64,000 bases of DNA from Burkholderiales bacterium (GTDB lineage: Bacteria; Pseudomonadota; Gammaproteobacteria; Burkholderiales; JAEUOS01), in NCBI GenBank assembly GCA_016790635.1, contig JAEUOR010000037.1, positions 1 through 64,000 of the forward strand, written 5' to 3'. Positions 1 to 7,929 of this stretch are shown one piece after another. The position numbers were made by a program, and so were the translations under genes. The notes under the pieces are model-generated. The model saw only the letters and a list, made by a program, of their open reading frames with translations. It was not told where the DNA came from and ran no database searches. Numbering within the stretch: the first letter of the stretch is position 1; each line of letters begins with the position of its first letter.

Positions 1-275
1 CCGCCGATGAAGAGCACGCGGTTGCCCGTGCGCACGATGACAAGGCGCGTCAACACGGCGCCGATCAGGTAACCCACGCCGTTGGCGGTGTTGAGGAACC
101 CCGCCTGCACGTAGTTCCAGCCCAGGTCTTCGCGCATGGCCGGAAGCACCAGCGCGTAGGCGAAGCGCGCGAAGGCATTGGCCACCACCACGCCCAAAGC
201 CAGCAGAAAGGCGATGGCATAGCCTTGCCACAGGGTACGCGGCGCGGCAGCGGAGGTGGCGAGGGTGGAAGGCAC
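1..275 (-). CDS. MFS transporter, YbfB/YjiJ-like, N-terminal fragment (gene runs off the window)
   Basis: Only about the first 91 codons are present; the rest lies to the left of base 1. The reading frame starts at a GTG (bases 273-275) and no in-frame ATG lies closer upstream. After a short polar N-terminus comes a hydrophobic helix (AIAFLLALGVVVANAFARF), then the FARFAYALVLPAMREDLGW stretch typical of YbfB/YjiJ-type major facilitator proteins, then a second hydrophobic segment (GVGYLIGAVLTRLVI) and a cytoplasmic basic loop. This supports a 12-helix inner-membrane exporter or permease of unknown substrate. It is divergent from the hydrolase gene at 444, with a 168-base spacer in which I see no clear operator. 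The family call is from motif memory on a fragment. Confidence 0.72.
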   Translation of the reverse strand, partial: MPSTLATSAAAPRTLWQGYAIAFLLALGVVVANAFARFAYALVLPAMREDLGWNYVQAGFLNTANGVGYLIGAVLTRLVIVRTGNRVLFIG

Positions 276-443
276 GGTGACGCGATGCCGCGCGGCCTGA
301 GAGAACGGGCCAACACGCTGGAGTGCCGAGTATAGCCAGCGCCTTCGCGCGGGTTCCAAGCAGCGAAATTCGCCCAGCATCCTGCTCGAGCGAAATCCGC
401 GACAATCGCCGCCTGCCCCACCACTCATCAGGATCGGACGACC

Positions 444-1661
444 ATGAGCGCCTCCATCGACCCCACCCTCCTGGACCCGGCGCGCGCGGCGCGCATCCGC
501 CCCGCCTTCGAGGCCGACATCGAGCGCGGCATCCTGCCCGGCGCGGTCGCGCTGATCGCGCGCGGCGGCAAGCTCGCTTACCTGGAGGCGATGGGCTGGC
601 GCGACCGCGAAAACCGCGTGCCCATGACGGTCGATTCGATCTTTCGCATCTTTTCCATGACCAAGCCCATCGTCTCCTGCGCGGTGATGATGCTGGTCGA
701 AGAAGGACGCATCCGCCTCATCAACCCGGTCTCGACCTACCTGCCGGAGTTGAAGAACGTGCAGGTCGGCGTGGAAGAAACCGACGCTGCCGGCAAGCGC
801 GTCCTCAAGCGCGTACCCGCGAAACGCGCAATCTCGGTGCAGGACCTCTTGCGCCACACCTCGGGCATCACCTACGGGCAGTTCGGCGATTCGCTGGTCA
901 AGGCCGAGTACCGGCGCGTCAACCTGATGGACAACAACCAGAGCACGGCCGAATTCATCGCCAAGCTGGGCGAGCTTCCGCTGCAGTACCAGCCCGGCGA
1001 GATGTGGGACTACGGCATGTCCACCGACGTGCTGGGGCGCCTGGTCGAGGTGGTGTCGGGCCTGACCCTGGACCGCTTCATCGCCGAGCGCATCACCGGC
1101 CCCCTGGGCATGCGCGAGACCGGCTTCTCGGTGCCGGTATCCGAGCGCGCGCGCGTCGCCGAAGCGCAGGTCGCCCCCAAGACCGGCGCGCGTCCCGAGA
1201 TGGGGCGCGATGTGACCGTGCCACAGCGCTTCCTGTCCGGCGGCGGCGGCATGGTCTCGACCATCGGCGACTACTTTCGCTTCGCGCAAATGCTGGCCAA
1301 CGGCGGCTCGCTGGACGGCGTGCGCATCCTCTCGCGCAAGACCGTGTCACTCATGGCCAGCGACCACCTGCCGCCGAGCGCGGCCGTGAGCCCGACCGCG
1401 CGCGAGCAGTTCGAGGAGTCGGCACCGCTGGCCGAAATGGGCCAGGGCTTCGGCCTGGGGTTTTGCGTGCGCAACGTCGCCGGGCGCAACCCGGTGCCGG
1501 GCTCGCCGGGCGAGTTCTACTGGTCGGGCGTCTTCGGCACCTATTTCTGGGTCGATCCGGCCGAGAAACTGGTGGCCATCCTCATGACCGCCGCGCCGGA
1601 AGTGCGGCGCCACTATCGCGCGCTGATGCGGCAACTGACCTATCAGGCGCTGGCGGACTGA
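444..1661 (+). CDS. Serine hydrolase, class C beta-lactamase / esterase EstB family
   Basis: The 405-residue protein has the penicillin-recognising serine enzyme fold signatures. S71-M-T-K74 is the nucleophile SxxK motif, Y190-G-M corresponds to the YxN/YxS element, and a W-S-G segment near residue 365 sits where the third motif (KTG/HxG) is expected. There is no signal peptide, so it is probably cytoplasmic, which fits the esterase or 6-aminohexanoate-dimer-hydrolase-like branch better than an antibiotic-resistance beta-lactamase. The ATG start follows GGATCGGACGACC, a weak ribosome site. It is followed by an SGNH hydrolase and an M15 peptidase on the same strand, with gaps of about 90-110 bases. 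Substrate is unknown. Confidence 0.88.
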   Translation: MSASIDPTLLDPARAARIRPAFEADIERGILPGAVALIARGGKLAYLEAMGWRDRENRVPMTVDSIFRIFSMTKPIVSCAVMMLVEEGRIRLINPVSTYLPELKNVQVGVEETDAAGKRVLKRVPAKRAISVQDLLRHTSGITYGQFGDSLVKAEYRRVNLMDNNQSTAEFIAKLGELPLQYQPGEMWDYGMSTDVLGRLVEVVSGLTLDRFIAERITGPLGMRETGFSVPVSERARVAEAQVAPKTGARPEMGRDVTVPQRFLSGGGGMVSTIGDYFRFAQMLANGGSLDGVRILSRKTVSLMASDHLPPSAAVSPTAREQFEESAPLAEMGQGFGLGFCVRNVAGRNPVPGSPGEFYWSGVFGTYFWVDPAEKLVAILMTAAPEVRRHYRALMRQLTYQALAD

Positions 1662-1772
1662 CGCGGGCGATCGATCCACGCGCGCCAGCCGCGGGTTCAT
1701 CGAAACTGACGACGCGCCCGCCCACCATCAGGAGTAGTCTCCGCCGACGGCACCATTCAAGCGAGGCCTGCC

Positions 1773-2609
1773 ATGCCCAAGCCGCATGTCGTCAATGTCC
1801 AGTTCAACAACGAGCACGTGTTCTGGGGCGACTACGCCAGTCACTTCCTGGCCGAAGGCGACAGCTGGTTCGGCTGGGCGCACCTGAACCTGGTGCCATC
1901 GTCGAACCTCCTGGAACAACTGCCGCTCAGGCGCTCCGCGGTCGTCATCAGCTACGCGTACTCGGGCGATACCATGCGCAACATGGGCGAACTGTGCTGC
2001 AACAGCGCCTTTGCCCAGGAGATCGGCGCGCAGAACTACGAGGCAATCCTGCTGTCCGGAGGCGGCAATGACCTGATCGACGCGCTGCCGCACGTGCTGC
2101 GCGCCGCCGACCCCGCCGCGCCGCCGACCCGCGCAGTCGATTGCGTCGATGCCGCCGCACTGGACCTGCTGTTCGATTCCTACGTGCTGCCCAATTACCG
2201 GCAGATCATCGGCTACCGCGCCTCGGGCAGTGCCGCCAACCAGTCCACGCCGGTCCTGATCCACACCTACGACGTGCCCACCGCACGCGACGCGCCGGCG
2301 ACTTTCCTGGGCATCCCCGCGGTGGGGCCGTGGCTGCTGCCGGCGCTCGTTGCAGCGCGCATTCCCGAGGCCCTGCACCAGGAGGTCGTCGCGCTCATCT
2401 TCGCGCGCATGGAGTCCAAGCTCCTGACGCTGGACGACCCGGCGGCACATGTGCATGTGGTCAAGACCTCCGGCACCATCGCCCGGGCATTGCCGGACCA
2501 GCAAGGACTCTCCGGCGACTGGATCAACGAGATCCATCCCGACGCGCACGGCTACGCGCTGATCGCCGCCAAGCTGGCCAAGCGCCTTGCAGAAATCAAC
2601 GTCGACTGA
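1773..2609 (+). CDS. SGNH/GDSL-type hydrolase
   Basis: The 278-residue protein carries E-G-D30-S31-W, a GDS block with Ser31 as the likely nucleophile, and S-G-G-G-N-D (95-100) as block III with the oxyanion-hole Asn99. Near the C-terminus the sequence NEIHPDAHGY (252-261) supplies the catalytic His255. In the classical family an Asp lies three residues before that His; here that place is Asn252, so either the charge relay is altered or another acid is used. No signal peptide is visible. The gene lies between a beta-lactamase-fold hydrolase and an M15-like peptidase, both on the same strand. The ester or acyl substrate cannot be inferred. Confidence 0.82.
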   Translation: MPKPHVVNVQFNNEHVFWGDYASHFLAEGDSWFGWAHLNLVPSSNLLEQLPLRRSAVVISYAYSGDTMRNMGELCCNSAFAQEIGAQNYEAILLSGGGNDLIDALPHVLRAADPAAPPTRAVDCVDAAALDLLFDSYVLPNYRQIIGYRASGSAANQSTPVLIHTYDVPTARDAPATFLGIPAVGPWLLPALVAARIPEALHQEVVALIFARMESKLLTLDDPAAHVHVVKTSGTIARALPDQQGLSGDWINEIHPDAHGYALIAAKLAKRLAEINVD

Positions 2610-2701
2610 TCGGCGCGCACCGCAAGCCCTGCTGACTGCCAACGCTGCCCGCCTGCCGGCGTGGATAGCACGCTGACCACACCTTGCATCAGGAAAACGC
2701 C

Positions 2702-3166
2702 ATGCCGACCCGACTCTCGCCCCACTTCAGCCTCGAAGAACTGACCGCCAGCCAGACCGCCGTGCGCGAAGGTATTGACAACACGCCGGACGCCGCGGCG
2801 CGGCGCAACCTCGCGCGGCTGGCCGCGACCCTGGAAGACGTGCGCACGCTGCTGGGCGGCGTGCCGATCATCATTTCCAGTGGCTACCGCAGCCCGCAAC
2901 TGAACCGGCGCGTCAAGGGCGCCCGCAACAGTGCCCACATGAGCGGACTGGCAGCGGACTTCACCGCGCCGGCCGCAGGCACCGTGCTGCAGGTGGCGCG
3001 CCGCATCGCTGCCGCGGACATCGCGTTCGACCAGCTGATCCACGAATACGGCGCATGGGTGCACCTGGGGCTGGCCGCCGCGGAGAGCCCGCCACGACGC
3101 GAGACGCTGTCGATCTTTCGCGGCACCGGCTATCTGCCGGGCCTGCACAAGGCGCCGCCGGCGTAA
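2702..3166 (+). CDS. Peptidase M15A-like (D-Ala-D-Ala carboxypeptidase / endolysin-like)
   Basis: The 154-residue protein matches the small zinc peptidases of family M15A. SSGYRSPQLN (59-68) is the substrate-binding segment, H79 and D86 in SAHMSGLAADF are two zinc ligands, and H121 in WVHLGL is the third. The ATG at 2702 is preferred over an in-frame ATG at 2684 because AGGAAAACGCC lies just before it. No signal peptide or membrane segment is seen. Proteins of this size are usually phage-type endolysins or cell-wall recycling peptidases; nothing else phage-like is nearby, so it is probably a domesticated single gene. The downstream nitrile hydratase gene is convergent. Confidence 0.85.
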   Translation: MPTRLSPHFSLEELTASQTAVREGIDNTPDAAARRNLARLAATLEDVRTLLGGVPIIISSGYRSPQLNRRVKGARNSAHMSGLAADFTAPAAGTVLQVARRIAAADIAFDQLIHEYGAWVHLGLAAAESPPRRETLSIFRGTGYLPGLHKAPPA

Positions 3167-3209
3167 CCCGGCTGGTCCGGGCGTCTATCGACCGCTGACG
3201 ACGCCCCGC

Positions 3210-3824
3210 TCAGGCCGGTTCCAGATAACTCTGGAACACGCCCACGTGCACGTGCGCCGCATCGGCGCCCTCGGGCCACAGCTCGGTTGAAACGAAGCGC
3301 ACGTCGTAGGTCGGCTCGTCCGCGGCCGTCACACCATGGGCATGCGCGTCGGGAAACGGATAGAGCGGCGATTCGTTCACCACCACGCCCACCTTGCCGC
3401 GAATGTAGCCGGGCATGCGAACATGTCCCGGTATGTGCAGGTCACGCACCCGCACCCGGTCGCCCTGGGCAAAGGTGCGCCGACCCGGCTCGTTGGAGCG
3501 GCCGGGCGCGCTCGGCAGTGACAACGGGAAGCCGCCCGCCGCCCGCTCCTCGAGTTCGGCGCGGGTCAGGACACCCTTTTCCACGCACAGGGTCGCCAGG
3601 CTGGTGAGGGTGCGCTCGTAGTAGCTCGCGTTCATGTAGTGCCGCGGCTCCATGCGCTCAATCGCGTGGCGATACTCGTCCATGTTGAAGATGCCGCGCC
3701 GCACCGCCAGCGCATACAGCGCGTTGATGCGCACCTCCCAGCCGGCGTGGAACGCCTGCGCGTCACGCTGAAAGTTGACGCGACCGAACCCCTGCCGGCC
3801 GCCCATGTCATGCACACCGTCCAT
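3210..3824 (-). CDS. nthB: Nitrile hydratase beta subunit
   Basis: The 204-residue protein opens with MDGVHDMGG, the standard beta-subunit start, and has the conserved HAGWE segment (26-30), the HYMNASYYERT segment (62-72) and the C-terminal GHVRMPGYIRGKVG (133-146), whose arginines R136 and R142 lie in the region that contacts the alpha-subunit metal centre. It closes with the usual ELWPE and a short final strand. Together with the alpha subunit it hydrates nitriles to amides in the cytoplasm. It is a little shorter than many family members (about 215-230). A strong ribosome site (GGAGGG) precedes the ATG. It is the last gene of the flavin-reductase-like/nthA/nthB run, 21 bases after nthA. 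Confidence 0.95.
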   Translation of the reverse strand: MDGVHDMGGRQGFGRVNFQRDAQAFHAGWEVRINALYALAVRRGIFNMDEYRHAIERMEPRHYMNASYYERTLTSLATLCVEKGVLTRAELEERAAGGFPLSLPSAPGRSNEPGRRTFAQGDRVRVRDLHIPGHVRMPGYIRGKVGVVVNESPLYPFPDAHAHGVTAADEPTYDVRFVSTELWPEGADAAHVHVGVFQSYLEPA

Positions 3825-3845
3825 GCTTTGCCCTCCCGCTCGTCT

Positions 3846-4439
3846 TTACAGGCGTGCGACGCCGATCATGCCGTCGCGCGTCACCAGTCCGGCAAGTTTT
3901 TCCTCCGGCCAGCCGATGCTGTGTTCAGGTTGCTCCGGCAGCACCATGTAGCGCGTGTCGGCGGTGGTATCCCAGACTCGTATCTCGACTTCAGGAGGCA
4001 GGTCGAGACCCATTTCGCGCAGCACCGTGCGCGACTGGCGCACCACCCGCGCCCGGTACTCGAGGTCCTTGTACCAGTCCGGCGGCAGTCCGATGATGGT
4101 GTAGGCCGTGCACGAACACAGGGTGCAGCAGATCACGTTGTGCACCCGGGGGGTGTTCTCCAGCACCACCAGGTGGCGGTGATGGGGCGGCATGGTGAGC
4201 CCCAGTTCCATGACCGCCGCGCGCCCGTTGGCCAGGAGGCGCGCGCGAAAGGCCGGGTCGCTCCAGGCATGCGCGATCACGCGCGCGCCATTGCGCGGCA
4301 GCCACTCCTCGGTGGCCTTGTGCGCCAGGTCGGCGACCTCTGCGGCAGCGAAACCACGCTCGCCGAGCGCCGCCTCGATCGCGGCCACCCGCTTCTCGAC
4401 CGGCGCGATGCCGGCAGGTGCTGATGCTGAAACGCTCAT
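3846..4439 (-). CDS. nthA: Nitrile hydratase alpha subunit, mixed metal-site signature
   Basis: This is the 197-residue catalytic subunit of nitrile hydratase. The metal-binding claw is C105-T106-L107-C108-S109-C110, preceded by an additional Cys104. In the family, Thr at the second position marks cobalt enzymes and Ser marks iron enzymes, so the claw itself reads as cobalt type. However, the following residues TAYTIIGLPPDWYK, the DTTADTRYMVLP block (157-168) and the alpha-then-beta gene order resemble the iron-type Rhodococcus enzymes. The ATG follows GGGAGGA with good spacing; the longer in-frame extension is not needed. No P47K, P14K or other activator gene and no amidase lies nearby. Enzyme identity is secure; metal choice is uncertain. 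Confidence 0.95.
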   Translation of the reverse strand: MSVSASAPAGIAPVEKRVAAIEAALGERGFAAAEVADLAHKATEEWLPRNGARVIAHAWSDPAFRARLLANGRAAVMELGLTMPPHHRHLVVLENTPRVHNVICCTLCSCTAYTIIGLPPDWYKDLEYRARVVRQSRTVLREMGLDLPPEVEIRVWDTTADTRYMVLPEQPEHSIGWPEEKLAGLVTRDGMIGVARL

Positions 4440-4461
4440 GTCGTCGTCCTCCCTCGTGGCT

Positions 4462-5133
4462 TCAGTTCGGTCCGTCCTTGCGCTTGCGCGTCTCGATCTC
4501 GCGCAGGCGCGCGTAGAAGGCCCGCCCCAGGCGCGCAATCGGCCGCGTCGCGTGGTCCTCCAGCAGGTCGACACGATGGCGCTTGCCTTCGCGCGTGCCG
4601 CGGTGCACGCGCTCGGCGATGTGCACATGCACCACCTCGCCCATGATCCAGTGATTGGCGCCCAGGTCGATGATGTCGCGCAACCGGCACTCGTAGGCGA
4701 CCGGCGTGCCGGCCACGCGCGGCGGGCGGATCGCAGTCGAGGGCGCCTCTTTCAGGCCAAAGCGCGTGAATTCCGACACGTCGTGCGGCAGGTCCTGCGC
4801 GGTATCGACCATCGCATCGAACAGAGCCTCGGGCGACAGGTTGACGGCGAACTCGCCGTTGGCGCGGATGTTGATGAGGGTGTCCTTGGCGACGCGCTTC
4901 TCGTCGTTGTGATTGTCGCCACGCGGCCCGCACGAAAAGCCCAGCACCGGCGGCGACGGACAACAGACGTTGAAGAACGAAAACGGCGCGACGTTGGACA
5001 CCCCGGCCTCGCTGATGGTCGAGACCCAGGCGATCGGCCGCGGGATGATCGAGTCGCGCAGCAGGAAGTACATCTCCGAGGGCTCGAGGTCGGTGGCAGG
5101 AAGCGAAATGGTCGGGGGAAGTGCGGTGGGCAT
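4462..5133 (-). CDS. Flavin reductase-like FMN-binding protein (DIM6/NTAB family)
   Basis: The 223-residue protein has the split-barrel flavin reductase fold signatures. RPIAWVSTISEAGVSNVAPFS near the N-terminus is the flavin-binding segment, followed by KDTLINIRANGEFAVNL and the C-terminal ANHWIMGEVVHVHI strand. Members reduce or bind FMN in the cytoplasm, often supplying a monooxygenase. The start at 5133 (MPTALPPTIS) is chosen over an upstream ATG at 5178 because homologues begin close to this point; neither has a strong ribosome site. It is 22 bases upstream of nthA on the same strand, so it is probably cotranscribed with the nitrile hydratase. A role in making or processing the nitrile substrate is only inference. 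Confidence 0.85.
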   Translation of the reverse strand: MPTALPPTISLPATDLEPSEMYFLLRDSIIPRPIAWVSTISEAGVSNVAPFSFFNVCCPSPPVLGFSCGPRGDNHNDEKRVAKDTLINIRANGEFAVNLSPEALFDAMVDTAQDLPHDVSEFTRFGLKEAPSTAIRPPRVAGTPVAYECRLRDIIDLGANHWIMGEVVHVHIAERVHRGTREGKRHRVDLLEDHATRPIARLGRAFYARLREIETRKRKDGPN

Positions 5134-5289
5134 TGCTAGGGTGATAGGTGATCTGGCGGGAAGGCGAAGATACATCATGGCCGATATCGGGAGGCAGGCG
5201 GCCCCCTACCGGAAAGCAATGAACTTAGACGCCACCCGCCTCGTCGCGAACCTTGCGCATCGTCCGCCGGTACGATCACCCGTGCGGAC

Positions 5290-6249
5290 TCAATTCGCCT
5301 CGATCTTCAATTCACGAACCAGCCGTCCGTAACGCTCGAAATCCTCGCGCATCTCGCCCGCCAGCACTTCGGGGCCGCCGCCAACGACATCGAAGCCGAT
5401 GTCGGCCATGCGCTGGCGAATCTCCGCTGTTTGCAATAACGCATTGATCTCGCCGTTCAGGCGTGCGATCACCGGCACTGGCGTGCCGGCAGGTGCCAGC
5501 AATCCCACCCAGCCGCGACTGATGACTTCCGGAAAACCCAGTTCCGCCATGGCCGGCACATCGCCGGCATTCGCCGAACGCCGCCGGTCGGCCAGCGCCA
5601 GCGCGCGCAGGCGCCCGGCGCGGACGAACTGCGCCGCGCCGCCCCACGGCACCCACAGCACCTGCACCTGCCCGCCGATGACGTCGTTGATCGACGGTGT
5701 GACGCCCTTGTAGGCGACGTGCTGGAGATCAATGCCAGCACTTGCCTTGAAGAGTTCGCCCACGATGTGCATGGGGGAGCCGTTGCCGCCGGTCGCGTAG
5801 GCAAGCCCCGGACGCCGCTTCGCCAGCTCGATCAGCTCGCGCACCGAATTCACGCCCAGCCCCGGATGCACGGCCAGGGTCATGGCGTTGGTGACCACCT
5901 GCACCACCGGCGCCAGATCCTTGAGCACGTCGATGCTCACCGCCGCGCGCGACAGCACGTGCGGCGCAATGACCAGCGTGTTGGGCACCATCGCCAGCGT
6001 GTGGCCGTCAGCGGCGGCGCGCGCCACCAGCGTGCTGCCGGCCATGCCGCCCACCCCGGGGCGGTTGTCGACGATGAAGGGCTGCCCCAGGCGCACCGAG
6101 AGGCGCTCGCCCAGCGCACGCGCGACCAGGTCCGGTCCGGCGCCGGGCGGAAAGGGGACGACGACGGTGACCGTGCGCGTCGGCCAGGTTTGCGCGGCCA
6201 GCGGCAAGGCCAGGCCGAGGCAGGTCAGCATTGCAATCAGACGAATCAT
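5290..6249 (-). CDS. Bug-family (TctC-like) periplasmic solute receptor
   Basis: The 319-residue protein starts with a Sec signal peptide (MIRLIAMLTCLGLALPLAAQ) and then TWPTRTVTVVVPFPPGAGPD, the hallmark beginning of Bug receptors, followed by FIVDNRPGVGGMAG and YATGGNGSPMHI. These two-lobed proteins bind carboxylates or related small molecules in the periplasm. Start 6249 was preferred over an ATG at 6288 because it places the signal peptide at the N-terminus. No TctA/TctB membrane genes accompany it, as is common for Bug receptors in Burkholderiales. It is divergent from the FAD monooxygenase at 6348 and may deliver or sense that enzyme's substrate. Confidence 0.93.
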   Translation of the reverse strand: MIRLIAMLTCLGLALPLAAQTWPTRTVTVVVPFPPGAGPDLVARALGERLSVRLGQPFIVDNRPGVGGMAGSTLVARAAADGHTLAMVPNTLVIAPHVLSRAAVSIDVLKDLAPVVQVVTNAMTLAVHPGLGVNSVRELIELAKRRPGLAYATGGNGSPMHIVGELFKASAGIDLQHVAYKGVTPSINDVIGGQVQVLWVPWGGAAQFVRAGRLRALALADRRRSANAGDVPAMAELGFPEVISRGWVGLLAPAGTPVPVIARLNGEINALLQTAEIRQRMADIGFDVVGGGPEVLAGEMREDFERYGRLVRELKIEAN

Positions 6250-6303
6250 GTCGGGGTGGCTCTTGCGGAGTTGCGGAAGAGTGTCCATGATAATCGCCTA
6301 GGT

Positions 6304-6321
6304 GCGGCTCCGCGGAGCCGC
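6304..6321. promoter_or_regulatory. 18-bp perfect palindrome in the divergent Bug/monooxygenase spacer
   Basis: GCGGCTCCGCGGAGCCGC is identical to its own reverse complement and lies in the 98-base gap between the Bug receptor (leftward) and the FAD monooxygenase (rightward). It begins 44 bases before the monooxygenase ATG. It could be an operator for a regulator of both genes or the stem of an RNA hairpin. No regulator gene is adjacent, and GC-rich palindromes of this kind can arise by chance in such DNA. Confidence 0.35.
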
Positions 6322-6347
6322 GGCCGACCAGGAAACCAACGACCCGC

Positions 6348-7490
6348 ATGCAATCTCCCCGCATCGCCATCATCGGCGCCGGCATCGGCGGCATGACCGC
6401 CGCCATCGCGCTCGCCCGCCGCGGCGCCGACGTGACCGTCTACGAGCAGGCTGCGGCACTGGGCTGGGTAGGTCAGGCGATCAACCTGGCTCCCAACGCC
6501 GTGCGCGCGCTGGACGGTCTGGGCCTGGGGGAGGCGATTCGCCGCAATGCCTGGCAGCCCAGCCTGCGCCTGTCACGCGACTGGGACAGCGGCAGGATCA
6601 CCTCGCAAGTGGCGCTGGCCGAGGCCGCGCGCGAACGCTACGGCGCACCGACGCTGACCGTGCATCGCGCCGAACTGATCGGCGCGCTGGCCACCGCGTT
6701 GCCGGCCGGCCACCTGCGCCTGGGCCATCGCCTCACCGACTGGAGCGAGACGCGCCACGCGCTGCACCTTCATTTCGCCCATGGCGCCGACATCGAGTGC
6801 GACGCGCTCATCGGCGCCGACGGCATCCACTCCGGCGTGCGTCAGTCGCTCTTCGGCCGTGACGCGCCGCGCTATACGGGCATGATCGCCTGGCGCGGCG
6901 TCACATCGGCGGCCTCGGTGCGGGCGGCGCATCCGCACATCGATCTGGCACCGTTCACCAAGTGGTGGGGCCCGACGCCGCAGATCCAGCTGGTCAACTT
7001 CCTGATCCGCGGCGGCGAAGAGCTTTTCATCTTCGCCACCCTGCCCGCGCCCGAGCCGGACCGGGAGTCCTGGTCGCAAACCGGCGACCCGGAACAGTTG
7101 CGCCAAGGCCTCGCCGGTTTCCATCCCGAAGCGCGCGCGCTCCTCGATCCCTTGCGCGAAGTGTTCCGCACCGCCCTCTACGACCGTGAACCACTGCCGG
7201 CGTGGACGCGCGGCCGCGTGTGCCTGCTGGGGGACGCCTGCCACGCGATGACGCCCTTCATGGCCCAGGGCGCGGCCATGGGCATCGAGGATGCGGTCAC
7301 GCTGGCGCGCTGCCTGGACGGCGTGCCGACCTCAGGCATTGCCGCAGCGTTGGTGCGCTACGAGCAAAGCCGCATCGCACGCGCAAGTCGCGTCCAGAAG
7401 ACATCCCACGAAAACCAATTCTTGAAAAACCCGGGCGACGCGGACTGGGTCTATGGGCACGACGCGTGGACGGCGCCGCTGGCACCTTGA
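6348..7490 (+). CDS. FAD-dependent aromatic-type monooxygenase (salicylate / 3-hydroxybenzoate hydroxylase-like)
   Basis: The 380-residue protein is a group A flavoprotein hydroxylase. G10-A-G-I-G-G15 is the ADP-binding Rossmann motif, GADGIHS (156-162) is the DG motif that contacts both FAD and NAD(P)H, and GDACHAM (295-301) is the GD motif binding the flavin ribityl chain. The family hydroxylates phenolic or heteroaromatic acids in the cytoplasm, using NAD(P)H and O2. It lacks a signal peptide and is of typical length. It is divergent from a Bug receptor and convergent, with a 4-base gap, on an ABM-domain gene. The true substrate is not determinable from sequence. Confidence 0.92.
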   Translation: MQSPRIAIIGAGIGGMTAAIALARRGADVTVYEQAAALGWVGQAINLAPNAVRALDGLGLGEAIRRNAWQPSLRLSRDWDSGRITSQVALAEAARERYGAPTLTVHRAELIGALATALPAGHLRLGHRLTDWSETRHALHLHFAHGADIECDALIGADGIHSGVRQSLFGRDAPRYTGMIAWRGVTSAASVRAAHPHIDLAPFTKWWGPTPQIQLVNFLIRGGEELFIFATLPAPEPDRESWSQTGDPEQLRQGLAGFHPEARALLDPLREVFRTALYDREPLPAWTRGRVCLLGDACHAMTPFMAQGAAMGIEDAVTLARCLDGVPTSGIAAALVRYEQSRIARASRVQKTSHENQFLKNPGDADWVYGHDAWTAPLAP

Positions 7491-7494
7491 ACGA

Positions 7495-7815
7495 TCACCC
7501 CGCAGTACCCGGCTTGCGCCACTTCTTCTCGTACTTCACCTCCGCCACCTGGATCGTGTAATGGGTGAAGAGTTCGTTGCGACCGATCGGAATCACGCGC
7601 CGGTGCTCCGGGTCCTGCATCCAGCGGTCGAGCGCGGCCTGGTCCTGCCAGCATGAGATCGTGATGACCTTGGCAGGGTTGTCGCGACTGACGAAGGTCT
7701 CCTTGGAGATGAAACCGTCGATCCTGGCCGACTCCTTGAGCATCTCGGTCACCAGTGCGCGGTTGCGTTCCTCCATGCCGGGGATGGTGCCGAATTCGAT
7801 GACGCACATGAGCAT
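7495..7815 (-). CDS. ABM-domain (antibiotic biosynthesis monooxygenase-like) small protein
   Basis: The 106-residue protein has the ABM dimeric alpha/beta ferredoxin-like pattern: a first strand MCVIEFGTIPGME, a helix rich in charged residues, DGFISKETFVS, then VITISCWQDQAALDRWMQDPEHR, where the Trp-rich helix is typical. Relatives are cofactor-free quinol monooxygenases, stress dimers or heme-degrading proteins. The ATG at 7815 is set by AGGGAGAA upstream; the much longer open frame to the right is only an antisense shadow of the MetE-like gene. It sits between the FAD monooxygenase and the MetE-like gene, which suggests but does not prove a part in the same aromatic or quinone chemistry. 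Confidence 0.85.
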   Translation of the reverse strand: MLMCVIEFGTIPGMEERNRALVTEMLKESARIDGFISKETFVSRDNPAKVITISCWQDQAALDRWMQDPEHRRVIPIGRNELFTHYTIQVAEVKYEKKWRKPGTAG

Positions 7816-7929
7816 GCCGTTCTCCCTGTTGACCACGACCTCGGACGCCATTCTGGCGCATGCGGGCGCGACTCGGGCATAGTTCGGCTTGCCCACCACC
7901 ACTCCTCCGCCGCGCCTGTGGCCCTCACC

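Noticed and set aside
323-2071. A 582-codon open frame on the plus strand across the serine hydrolase and the start of the SGNH gene
   Set aside because: It is Arg/Pro/Gly-rich out-of-frame translation of GC-rich coding DNA; the serine hydrolase frame has SxxK motifs and normal composition.
2702-3166. Prophage remnant suggested by the endolysin-like M15 gene
   Set aside because: No holin, structural, integrase or attachment sequences are near; codon composition matches the neighbours.
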